A stretch of DNA of 64,000 bases from Bin127 sp965203505 (lineage in GTDB: Bacteria > Chloroflexota > Dehalococcoidia > Lucifugimonadales > Lucifugimonadaceae). The position numbers were made by a program, and so were the translations under genes. The DNA lies in contig OZ241880.1 in assembly GCA_965203505.1 (NCBI GenBank), positions 992,001 to 1,056,000 on the forward strand. Direction: 5' to 3'. Below the pieces are notes generated by a model. It was not told where the DNA came from. It did no database searches and saw only the letters and a list, made by a program, of their open reading frames with translations. This document shows positions 56,281 through 64,000 of this stretch, piece by piece; position 1 is the stretch's first letter, and the number at the start of each line of letters is the position of its first letter.

Positions 56281-59200
56281 CGAACAGACCATGACGAAAG
56301 TGCGAACGGAGTTGGGCAGCTTCCCTTCACCAGTCCAAGCGAATTTCGACCACGCTAGGGAGGCATTGTCCGGGCGCTTGGCGGACGAGAAGCTAGACGT
56401 CTGGGCGCAGTTGGGTTTGACGATATCGAAACGCACTGTGCGGTCGTGGGAGGCCGGTGCTGAGCTATTCAACGCTTCGCCGAAGGTGCAACGGCACCTG
56501 CCAGCCGGTCAGTTCATTAGTTGGGTGAAGATCGGCGATCAGCTGTGCACCGCATCCCCGAGTCTCGCGGTGGCGTTCTTCCGTGCCAGCCCCGATGCGA
56601 TTGAGCGGCTGCGACCGAGATACATCGGTGATTGGGCGCAATCTTGCCGTGCCCTTTACCGGGGAACATGGAAATCATCTGCACTGGCTTGCAAGCTGTT
56701 CGAAGCGACACCTGACTTGCTGGAGTCATTGTCTTTCGATGAATTGCGGCGGTTCTCGGAATTCCTAGAGGAGATTTCTCACCGGTCTTACGACATGGCG
56801 GGCGATGCTTTGGACAAAGGTGCCCAGTTGTTCCCGAAACTCGGACGCGATGCGGGTGCGTTCATCGGCCTGTCCAACACTGTCGCGAATAACTCGTGGC
56901 GTCACGTCCCACAGATGTTCGACGCTGCCGGGTATTCGCTCGTCGAGATGCCGCGTGAGCAGCGTTCGAGCTTCATTTCACTCGTCAATCGGCTGTCGAG
57001 CAAAGAAGGCGTAGATCCGTCCGTTTTGATTCGAGACGGCGCCCGCGCGCTAGGCGGCGTCGGCCACGAATGGCGCGACACGCTGATCGATCTGACGCAC
57101 CGCATCGCGTCTGAAGGATCGCCCGAATCGTCTTCGGCATTCTTGACCACTGGGCCGCGTGTGCTGGAGAGAGTCACGTTCCCGCAGATGATCGAGTGGC
57201 ATGGCCGCGGCATGGAGCTGTTGGCGGAGAAACCGTCCGCGGCTGAGTCGTATTTCAAGAATGAGTCATCGCTGTCGCATGAGGTGCTCGACGCGCTATC
57301 TTCGAGCGTCGAACTCGACCGCGTGCGCGAGATCATCCGAATGTACTGCCGAATGCTGGCGGGTCAGGAGATCGAAGTTCAAGCGGCACAACAGTTGGTC
57401 GATAAAAAAATTGGTTGGTTCCAAGGCGAACTCCCCACGACCGAAGGGACGACGATATATCTGCCGAAGGTGATCAATCGTCATCCGAACAAAGACCGCA
57501 ACTTCGCTTTTTACAAGGTGATTTCGACTCATCAGACGGGGCACATCGAGTTCGGGTCGTTCCGCTTCAGCTTTGATCGTCCGTCGACGATGTTCAAAGA
57601 TCTGAGATCGGAGTTGAATTCCGCACAGGGCTCGACACTCGAAGACGTACCGGGTGAGATCGAAGAGAAGACGGAGCATGTTGCGGCCGCTTCATCGAAT
57701 GGAGTGTTGGCCCAAGCCAAGGAAGACGATCATGTAGCGATCCCGATGAGTCGGTTCTTTGATCTGTTCCCGGATCGGAAATTGAGCAACGACGTTTTTA
57801 CGGTATTCGAGAGCACTCGGGTCGACGCCAAAGTGATGGACGCATACCGCGGGTTGGCGGTCAGCTTCAGGTCGGTTCAAGACGATGCGATCACGACACG
57901 GCCCGATATGACTGAACTCCCGGCTCGCGAAGCTCTGGTGGAGTTCATGATCCGGATCAGCCTTGGACAGTCGGCGAATCTGGTCGCGCCGAAGCGTCAC
58001 ATGGAGGTGGCGCGCAAACTCCGCCGTATGGTGCGGTTGATGCAGCGTGAAGACGCTTTGGTCGAAGATGCTGCGGAGGCGACGATACGTGCATGCGCGT
58101 GGCTGACCGAAGTCAAAAACGAAGAGCTCGATGAGGATCAGTTCGACAACCTCGACGATGACGAGGAAGACGACGAACAGGATGGCGAAGACGAGGAGGA
58201 AGAAGATGTTCAGGGCATCATCCAAGCGTTCATCGAGTCGATGCAACCCGGCGAAGGCATGGGCGAGGAAGAGGAAGGTACCGAAGAGTCGGATGACATG
58301 GACATGGGCGACGAACAGGATTACTCTTCGCCGCAAGAAGTCGACTATCGAGGTGAGTTCAAACCCGAACTCTCGCAACTGCTCTCTCAAGCGCAGATGA
58401 TGGAAGGTGCAGAGTTTGCCGACGACGAGTTCGGCGAGATGACGCCTCTCACTCAAGAGCAGCTTGAGGAGATGATGAAGAACTCGGCCGAGGTCGACAT
58501 CCAAGAAGGGCAGGATGGAGAGGAGATGTCGTCTGAGCTCGCCGAGATGCTCGAAAACCTCCTCAAAGAGATGCAGCGGCGCGACCCTCAAGCGCAGAGC
58601 CAATCCGCCGGCCCGATGCAGCACGTCGACGAGGACGGCGGCCCGCTAACTGCTTCAGGTAACGACCAATACGTCTACGACGAATGGGATTTCCGTGCCA
58701 ACGAGTACCGCCCTCGGTGGTGCATGGTGCACGAGAAAGAGATGAGCAGCGGCGATGCCGGTTTCTATCGCGACACCTTAGTCGAGCGAGCTTCGCTCTT
58801 GACGATGATCAAGAAGCAGTTCGAACTCGTGATGCCGGAGATGTATCGCAAGCAGAAACGGCTGGAAGACGGCGAGGAACTAGATTTCGATCCGATGCTG
58901 GAAGCCGTTATCGACATCCGCGCCGGTACCACTCCCGACGACAAGATCTACTGGCGCCGAAACAAGACTGAGCGCTCGGTTGCGGTCGCTTTCCTCCTCG
59001 ACATGTCGGCTTCGACCGCTGAAGCGATCGAAGAGGCGAAGCGTCCCAACGACGATTGGGGTGCGCCAGACGATCCTGTCGAGTACATGGTCTGGCTGCG
59101 TTCGCGTCGTACCGAAGGCCTGCGCAAGTCTTACAAGAGGATCGTCGATGTCGAGAAGGAAGGCGTAGTCCTGCTCGTAAACGCACTTGAAACACTGGGC

Positions 59201-59662
59201 GACGACTACGGGATCTACGGTTTTTCCGGCTACGGCAGAGAAAACGTCGAGTTCTACGTCATCAAGGACCTAGACGAAAAGTTCACGGAAGAGATTCCCC
59301 GACGCATCGATCGCATCGCGCCGTTGCATGCGACCCGAATGGGGCCATCGATCCGTCACGCGACGAAGAAACTGGCGGACCAAGATTCACGATCGCGGTT
59401 CCTATTCCTGATATCCGATGGCCGACCGCAGGACCGCGGCTATAGTCGTGAAGGCGTCGAAAAAGAGTACGCGGTGCATGACACACGGATGGCATTGATG
59501 GAAGCCAGACGCGAGGGAATTATCCCGTTTTGTCTGACAGTAGACAAACAGGGCCACGACTATTTGAAGGTTATGATGGACGACTTCAACTACGAAGTCT
59601 TACCCGACGTGAGCATGCTCCCTCAGCGATTGCTCATGCTCTACAAACGACTGACTACCTAA
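56267..59662 (+). CDS. VWA-domain protein, CbbO/NorD-like activator
   Basis: 1131 aa; ATG at 56267, second ATG at 56291. The N-terminal ~350 residues are helical HEAT-like repeats (AELFNASPKVQRHLPAGQF, LACKLFEATPDLLESLSF). Residues ~620-790 form a highly acidic linker (58130-58530: DDEEDDEQDGEDEEEEDV). The C-terminal VWA domain (~900-1131) has AVAFLLDMSASTAEAI with an intact MIDAS D-x-S-x-S and LISDGRPQD. By analogy with CbbQ-CbbO it recruits the client and is remodelled by the ATPase at 54755. Twice as long as ordinary NorD; the client is unknown. Confidence 0.88.
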   Translation: MTQPSEQTMTKVRTELGSFPSPVQANFDHAREALSGRLADEKLDVWAQLGLTISKRTVRSWEAGAELFNASPKVQRHLPAGQFISWVKIGDQLCTASPSLAVAFFRASPDAIERLRPRYIGDWAQSCRALYRGTWKSSALACKLFEATPDLLESLSFDELRRFSEFLEEISHRSYDMAGDALDKGAQLFPKLGRDAGAFIGLSNTVANNSWRHVPQMFDAAGYSLVEMPREQRSSFISLVNRLSSKEGVDPSVLIRDGARALGGVGHEWRDTLIDLTHRIASEGSPESSSAFLTTGPRVLERVTFPQMIEWHGRGMELLAEKPSAAESYFKNESSLSHEVLDALSSSVELDRVREIIRMYCRMLAGQEIEVQAAQQLVDKKIGWFQGELPTTEGTTIYLPKVINRHPNKDRNFAFYKVISTHQTGHIEFGSFRFSFDRPSTMFKDLRSELNSAQGSTLEDVPGEIEEKTEHVAAASSNGVLAQAKEDDHVAIPMSRFFDLFPDRKLSNDVFTVFESTRVDAKVMDAYRGLAVSFRSVQDDAITTRPDMTELPAREALVEFMIRISLGQSANLVAPKRHMEVARKLRRMVRLMQREDALVEDAAEATIRACAWLTEVKNEELDEDQFDNLDDDEEDDEQDGEDEEEEDVQGIIQAFIESMQPGEGMGEEEEGTEESDDMDMGDEQDYSSPQEVDYRGEFKPELSQLLSQAQMMEGAEFADDEFGEMTPLTQEQLEEMMKNSAEVDIQEGQDGEEMSSELAEMLENLLKEMQRRDPQAQSQSAGPMQHVDEDGGPLTASGNDQYVYDEWDFRANEYRPRWCMVHEKEMSSGDAGFYRDTLVERASLLTMIKKQFELVMPEMYRKQKRLEDGEELDFDPMLEAVIDIRAGTTPDDKIYWRRNKTERSVAVAFLLDMSASTAEAIEEAKRPNDDWGAPDDPVEYMVWLRSRRTEGLRKSYKRIVDVEKEGVVLLVNALETLGDDYGIYGFSGYGRENVEFYVIKDLDEKFTEEIPRRIDRIAPLHATRMGPSIRHATKKLADQDSRSRFLFLISDGRPQDRGYSREGVEKEYAVHDTRMALMEARREGIIPFCLTVDKQGHDYLKVMMDDFNYEVLPDVSMLPQRLLMLYKRLTT

Positions 59663-59881
59663 ACACTGATCCGATAATCATTCGGCTTGTCGACCGGCTC
59701 GTCGGACCAATGATCCATCGAGTTCTTGGCGTTTTGGGTTTGGTCGCTCCACCGCTCAATGGCGTTTAGGTCGCGGCAGTCCGTCAGATGTAAACTAGCG
59801 AATCGATCGACCTGTTCATGCCGCTCGCTCAGGAATGGATACAGTCCATATGCGTCGAGCGGAACTATAGGAGATGTTTCG

Positions 59882-61015
59882 ATGGAGCTGCGTTTTTCTG
59901 AACCTAAGATTCTCTCCACTTTCGCCATCGTCGTAATCGCAGGATTAGCCATGATCGGCGCTATCGGAGTTCACATGTTCGTGACCCCGAAAAACGGGAT
60001 CGCGTATGCTCAAGACCCTGCACCCGTCGGTTCGATCTCAAGGGTCACCGCGAGCACGCCAAACTTGACACTCGCCGCGGCCGATACTGTCGTGCTATCG
60101 ATAAACGTTTACGGTAGACAAGACGTCGAAGATTCGTCTCTGGCCAGCGATGTGGATATTAATTGGTCTGCTTCAGGAGGCATGTTGCCCGACAACGCTG
60201 ACGGTACATCGGTCTCGTACACCGCACCGTCCGAGCCGGGGAGTTACACGGTGTCGGCTTCGCCGAGTTCCGAATGTATCGGCACGACATCCGAATGCAC
60301 AGCAACCTTCCGAATCACCGTCCGACGTCAAGGTGAAGCGACAAGCTCCAGCGCGCCGCCGCGAAACCCCGATGGTGTCATCCCGTCAGTCTTAACCGAC
60401 GCTGAAGGCGGACAGTACGAAGTGTTTACGCCGGAGGAAGGCGGCACATTCTCCGGTGAAGGGTTCTGGATAGACGCGCCAGTCGGGATCGTTCCCAACG
60501 ACGAAATCATCGGAGTGAGCATGTCTGAGCATGACGCTGCGTCAAACGCTGGCATGACAGAGCATCGCTACACTCTGAGCGGTCACCAATACGCGATCTC
60601 GGCGGTTGACGCTTCGGGCGATCGCCTCGCTTCATACAGACTCGATGGTCCTGCCCAGGTATGCATACCAGTCCCGGCGGAATTGAGACCGAATATCACA
60701 AGCGTCGGCCTCGTCGCGATCAACGAAGAAGGTACATTGACCGCGCTCACTTCATGGATCCGCGTCACCCCGTCTCTGATCGTTTGCGGCAACTTGAGCG
60801 TGCTACCGGCAGTCGTCGCCGCCAGCGTCCCCGGCAGCCCGCCACCACTACCAACCGCTACGCCAGAACCGGCACCCACCCTGCCAGTTACTGGCGGTAA
60901 CGCGCCGTTTCCGTTCGCTGCGATCGCTTTGGCGCTTTTCCTTGGCATCGCACTGGTTGCTGTAGGAACACTCTGTTTGCGAATCCTCGGTCGCGACTGG
61001 TTTTACCGCGCCTAG
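59882..61015 (+). CDS. LPXTG-type surface protein, paralogue 2
   Basis: 377 aa from ATG 59882, with GGAG ten bases upstream; the ORF from 59726 adds non-family residues. One membrane helix (FAIVVIAGLAMIGAIGV) acts as uncleaved or cleaved signal (IAYAQ follows). The Ig-like domain (AADTVVLSINVYGRQDV ... ECIGTTSEC) has a Cys pair. Next comes the shared domain (IPSVLTDAEGGQYEVFTPEEGG, GMTEHRYTLSGHQYAI) with a second Cys pair (VCIP, VCGN). C-terminus: TPEPAPTLPVTGGNAPF, hydrophobic helix and basic tail: a sortase-anchor arrangement. The sortase is not in the window. Confidence 0.75.
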   Translation: MELRFSEPKILSTFAIVVIAGLAMIGAIGVHMFVTPKNGIAYAQDPAPVGSISRVTASTPNLTLAAADTVVLSINVYGRQDVEDSSLASDVDINWSASGGMLPDNADGTSVSYTAPSEPGSYTVSASPSSECIGTTSECTATFRITVRRQGEATSSSAPPRNPDGVIPSVLTDAEGGQYEVFTPEEGGTFSGEGFWIDAPVGIVPNDEIIGVSMSEHDAASNAGMTEHRYTLSGHQYAISAVDASGDRLASYRLDGPAQVCIPVPAELRPNITSVGLVAINEEGTLTALTSWIRVTPSLIVCGNLSVLPAVVAASVPGSPPPLPTATPEPAPTLPVTGGNAPFPFAAIALALFLGIALVAVGTLCLRILGRDWFYRA

Positions 61016-61027
61016 GTTATAGATGGA

Positions 61028-62116
61028 TTGAACAGGATACGCGCTAAGGCAATCGTGCTGCGCTTCCGGCTGGTATGGAGCGCCGCTACGGCAAGTTTGG
61101 TGCTGCTAGTTTGGGGCATGGGGGGAGCTGCCTCCGCACAATCGTCCGAAGACGCGGGGTCGATTCAAGAAATTAAGCCAATTGCGCCGGTTTTGAATGT
61201 CGATAAAGGTGACAGGGTACTGTTGTCCGTCATAGTGACTGGTCGAGGCGGGGATGACGATCAAAGCCTGGCGTCCACCGTCAACTTGACGTGGTCTGCC
61301 TCAGCTGGCGAGCTAGAAGTTCAAAACGACACTACGCGTGCAATATACACTGCTCCTCGGATTCTCGGAGCCCACACAGTAACGGCATCGGCCGGATCAG
61401 CGTGCGTCGGCGATGCGACGGACTGTGATGCAACCTTTACGATCAGGGTCAGGAAAATTTACCGCCCCTCTCCCTACAATCCTCCTGGCGAGATACCGAC
61501 CGCACTAGTGGATGCTGAAGGAAACCGATACGTTGTCTTCACGCCCGAGGATGGTGGCACGTTCAACGGCGACGAATTCTGGGTATCGGCGTCAAGGGGT
61601 GTCGTCCGCAACGGTGAATACATAGGCGTCCGCATGTTCGATGAAGGCGCGGCTCTCAACGCTGGCATGTCGCATCACGACTACACCTTCAGCGGCAACC
61701 AATACACGATATCCATCGTTGATGCCGAGGGAATACCTATTGCCTCCTACGCTCTCGACGGAAGGGTTGATGTGTGCATCCTCGTGCCAGATGAGCTGCG
61801 TCCCAACCTCTCGAGTATTGTGGTGGTCGCTGAGAACGCGGATGGCACATTGACAGCGACGTCGTTTCGGTGGCAAATCACACGATCTTCGTACTACTCA
61901 TGCGGCTACTCAAGTACCTTGCCAGCCACCGTAGCAATAGGCGTACCAAGCGATCCGCCCGAACTCAAACCGGCCGAGATGCTGCCCGCGACCGGCGGTG
62001 TTGCGCCAACGTCTCAGGATCTCTTTGTTTGGACGCTTCTTGCGGGTGCAGCGCTAATCGCTACTGGCACGCTCGCCAATACGTACCGTCGTGGTAACCA
62101 AACGGGTATTCGATAA
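61028..62116 (+). CDS. LPXTG-type surface protein, paralogue 3
   Basis: 362 aa, TTG start 13 bp after paralogue 2. Signal helix AATASLVLLVWGMGGAASAQ. Ig-like domain VDKGDRVLLSVIVTGRG ... ACVGDATDC, shared domain IPTALVDAEGNRYVVFTPEDGG, GMSHHDYTFSGNQYTI. C-terminus MLPATGGVAPTSQD, hydrophobic segment and RRGNQTGIR tail. Co-transcribed with paralogue 2. It shares the conserved Cys spacing with the other two. Function: probable surface adhesin or structural protein, inferred. Confidence 0.75.
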   Translation: MNRIRAKAIVLRFRLVWSAATASLVLLVWGMGGAASAQSSEDAGSIQEIKPIAPVLNVDKGDRVLLSVIVTGRGGDDDQSLASTVNLTWSASAGELEVQNDTTRAIYTAPRILGAHTVTASAGSACVGDATDCDATFTIRVRKIYRPSPYNPPGEIPTALVDAEGNRYVVFTPEDGGTFNGDEFWVSASRGVVRNGEYIGVRMFDEGAALNAGMSHHDYTFSGNQYTISIVDAEGIPIASYALDGRVDVCILVPDELRPNLSSIVVVAENADGTLTATSFRWQITRSSYYSCGYSSTLPATVAIGVPSDPPELKPAEMLPATGGVAPTSQDLFVWTLLAGAALIATGTLANTYRRGNQTGIR

Positions 62117-62195
62117 ACGGAGAGCGATCCAATGCGATGCCCGTATCGGTCATTGAGAAGCCGACGGGCAAATTGTTCAGGAACGCAGTGAGCGG

Positions 62196-63197
62196 CTACT
62201 GCCGTTGCAGCTCGAACATTGTGAGCATGTGATCGGCCCACTCTTTGTCGACGCGGATGATGTCTTGCGTCTCGTTGGCTACTGCGTATCGGTTCTTACC
62301 GTCCGGCGTGACATCGCCGATGATCATGGAGGTCCGGTAGACCTCGGTCAGCAACTCCCTGACCTGAACCTCTCGTCGGATGTGAACATACGGAGCGTCT
62401 CGTCCCACTCCATAGTCTTCGTACTTGGTTAGATCGGTGAGGTTTAGAACCTCGGCACCATCGATCACAGGTTGGGAGAAATGGACAATGTACTCCATTA
62501 ACAGATCCTCGTCGGCAGGAACAGTACCTATACAAGGTGCTTCGAGCGCAGGCAGGTCGCAGACAACCCACTCGCCAGTGTCTTCGTCGAACCCGTATCC
62601 GGATGTGACTTCGTTTCCTTCGAAGAGCAGGACCTCCGTGGCCTCATCTGGATTCATGATGAAGAACCAGTCCGGATACGGCGGGTCTTCGACCAGTCGC
62701 AACATCACTTCGCCCCACGAGTAGTCGACGGTGTAGAGCTGGTCGTAGCCGCTTTGGCGGGCATAGTGCGCGCCGCCGTCGGGCGTCAGATTACCCATTT
62801 GGACGGTAAGTTGACGCCCATCGCGAAGGGTTACGTTGACGGTCAAAAGCGGATCGTCTAATCCATACAATGCGGGATCGTCGATCGATTTCTTGAGTTC
62901 CCTTTGCGACCTTGGACCTCCGAGCAGTTGCGTGATACCACCCCAGCGGTAGAGCGACGTCGGGACGTCCTTCTCATCGTCGAAATACCAACGTCGATCA
63001 TCCTCGCGGTAGTGCCACGAGGTAGAGTTCGCGCCGCCGGTTATAGAGATGTTGCGGAGATCGTCAGGCGAGAGGGTGAAGAAGAACGGCGGTTGTTCAG
63101 CGCGTTCAGTTTGCCCCAGTTGCTTGATCGCAATCGATGCTCCGATCGCAATCCAACAGGCGGCGATTACGAGGACCAATGAGAGTCTTAAGCTCAT
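62196..63197 (-). CDS. DUF4340 protein
   Basis: 333 aa with an N-terminal membrane anchor (SLRLSLVLVIAACWIAIGASIAI). The rest is beta-rich: WHYREDDRRWYFDDEKDVP, GLDDPLLTVNVTLRDGRQLTVQMGN, KNRYAVANETQDIIRVD. It is the DUF4340 pattern, typically encoded beside GldG-like ABC-transporter accessory proteins. It begins 3 bp downstream of such a gene. Function unknown; the soluble domain is probably outside the cytoplasm. Confidence 0.85.
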   Translation of the reverse strand: MSLRLSLVLVIAACWIAIGASIAIKQLGQTERAEQPPFFFTLSPDDLRNISITGGANSTSWHYREDDRRWYFDDEKDVPTSLYRWGGITQLLGGPRSQRELKKSIDDPALYGLDDPLLTVNVTLRDGRQLTVQMGNLTPDGGAHYARQSGYDQLYTVDYSWGEVMLRLVEDPPYPDWFFIMNPDEATEVLLFEGNEVTSGYGFDEDTGEWVVCDLPALEAPCIGTVPADEDLLMEYIVHFSQPVIDGAEVLNLTDLTKYEDYGVGRDAPYVHIRREVQVRELLTEVYRTSMIIGDVTPDGKNRYAVANETQDIIRVDKEWADHMLTMFELQRQ

Positions 63198-63200
63198 AGA

Positions 63201-64000
63201 TCAGCGTCGTCTCCACCAAGCCCAGATTCCGGCGAGGGTGATGAGAATCGGCATCAGCAGCCAGCCGCTCCAACGAACGAAGTTTCGCTCCGATTCCGTA
63301 AGCACCAATTCGCGGAACGCCGTCTGCTTCGGTCGCAGGCTGATCAGTTCGTAGTCGTCCGCCAAATAGTTGACTGAGTTTACGAAGAGGTCGCCATTCC
63401 TAGCCGAACCGAAATACGCGTTGCTCGCAAAATCGGCGTCGCCGACGAGGACCATCCTTGTGGTAACCAGTTCATCGTTGACCGTCCTCGGGCTCCCGCC
63501 AATTTCCGCAACCGCTTCCAGAGTAACGATTATCGGCAAGGGACCGGACTGATCGACGTTCAAATCGAAGTTAATGTCCTCAACGTCGGCTTCAGACCAA
63601 CTGTTAAGTGTGCTGATTGCGACCAGATCCTGACGGACATACGGTATGCCGGCGTCAGTCAACGGGATCGTCTGCGGGTCGATGTTGTATTGGTAATACG
63701 TTGAACCCGGCATGTATAGGACATCGAAATCCTCGGTCAACGGGTGCTCTGGAAATTGACTGTTCGTGTTTTTGATCTGGAGGAAAGTCGGGTTCGGCGC
63801 AACGTAACTCGCCGTGTCGACAACCGTGCCGGTACCTACGCCCACGCCGTACCGTGACAAGAAGCCCTTGAAGGAATCTGGAGCCGTGTCGGGTTCAAAG
63901 AGCATCAGAATTCGCCCGCCCCGACGACCATACTCGGCCAAAATACCTTCCTCTGCCTCAGTCATCTCCTGCGTCGGCCCGGCGAAAATAACAGCCGCCG
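63201..64000 (-). CDS. GldG-like ABC-transporter accessory protein (5' partial)
   Basis: The frame is open beyond the window end (residues AAVIFAGPTQE precede MTEAEEG), so the N-terminus is missing. AAVIFAGPTQEMTEAEEGIL and GGRILMLFEPDTAPD, then ALVAISTLNSW..., are GldG-like (DUF4350/ABC-type membrane accessory) segments. A C-terminal membrane helix (WSGWLLMPILITLAGIWAW) and RRR end it. Such proteins act with ABC transporter subunits, likely encoded beyond the window. Confidence 0.8.
   Translation of the reverse strand, partial: AAVIFAGPTQEMTEAEEGILAEYGRRGGRILMLFEPDTAPDSFKGFLSRYGVGVGTGTVVDTASYVAPNPTFLQIKNTNSQFPEHPLTEDFDVLYMPGSTYYQYNIDPQTIPLTDAGIPYVRQDLVAISTLNSWSEADVEDINFDLNVDQSGPLPIIVTLEAVAEIGGSPRTVNDELVTTRMVLVGDADFASNAYFGSARNGDLFVNSVNYLADDYELISLRPKQTAFRELVLTESERNFVRWSGWLLMPILITLAGIWAWWRRR

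Noticed and set aside
57692..58624. 310-aa minus-strand ORF opposite the VWA gene
   Set aside because: It is the mirror of the acidic linker (Leu/Val/Phe-rich) and lacks any support.
1..64000. CRISPR array or prophage
   Set aside because: No regularly spaced repeats and no phage structural genes were seen anywhere in the window.

Overview
The window looks like chromosomal DNA of a Chloroflexota bacterium, probably a Dehalococcoidia / SAR202-like lineage. This placement is an inference. It rests on the peptide-binding lipoprotein with a Val-Glu-Lys repeat linker, the fused histidine-kinase/response-regulator proteins, the NHLRC2-type protein and the moderate GC content, not on a marker-gene tree. 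Most of the window is dense housekeeping and metabolic coding, broken up by palindromic repeats, MITE-like elements, one passenger-carrying transposon and two copies of a structured RNA.

Layout. 1-2 kb: a cut-off nuclease-fold gene and a divergent FtsZ-like protein. 2-9 kb: an SDR epimerase and an RDD membrane protein, then a thioredoxin/NHL-repeat protein whose redox motif contains an in-frame TGA (probable selenocysteine), a DUF255 thioredoxin-fold protein, FmdB, D-aminoacyl-tRNA deacylase and a DUF2442/DUF4160 pair. 9-11.6 kb (minus strand): rpsP, khpA, a YebC-family regulator and nadC. 12-14.7 kb: an AbiE-like toxin-antitoxin pair behind a probable operator, then a MoaD-MoaE fusion. 15-21.5 kb: structured RNA copy A, then a LiaF/PspC-like membrane pair, a two-component system and an ABC-2 exporter that together resemble an envelope-stress module, then tRNA-Ser(GCU). 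23-27.3 kb: a type III-like restriction-modification operon with a detached nuclease subunit. 27.6-34 kb: a complete oligopeptide ABC importer. 34.16-38.63 kb: an IS1595-family transposon with terminal inverted repeats, an 8-bp target duplication and six passenger genes, inserted in the end of a MITE. 39-45.6 kb: a hybrid sensor kinase/OmpR-type regulator, a polysaccharide-deacetylase-like protein, a phosphodiesterase and an SDR/DUF2867 protein. 45.6-47.3 kb: non-coding, with structured RNA copy B and many repeats. 47.3-62.1 kb: three paralogous LPXTG-type surface proteins (the first frameshifted at a C7 tract) flanking a broken antitoxin, a broken aspartic-protease gene pair, rarA, selA, coaE and a CbbQ/NUDIX/VWA operon. 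62-64 kb: a DUF4340/GldG-type pair, cut by the window end.

Connections. selA supplies the selenocysteine pathway needed to read the TGA of the NHL-repeat gene, and a hairpin with bacterial SECIS geometry lies just after that TGA. The retropepsin-like/partner gene pair in the transposon has a decayed chromosomal relative near 50.5 kb. The MITEs, the ATTCCGGC-type REP palindromes and the 49-bp GC-rich repeat recur in intergenic space, and one 49-bp copy lies inside structured RNA copy B.
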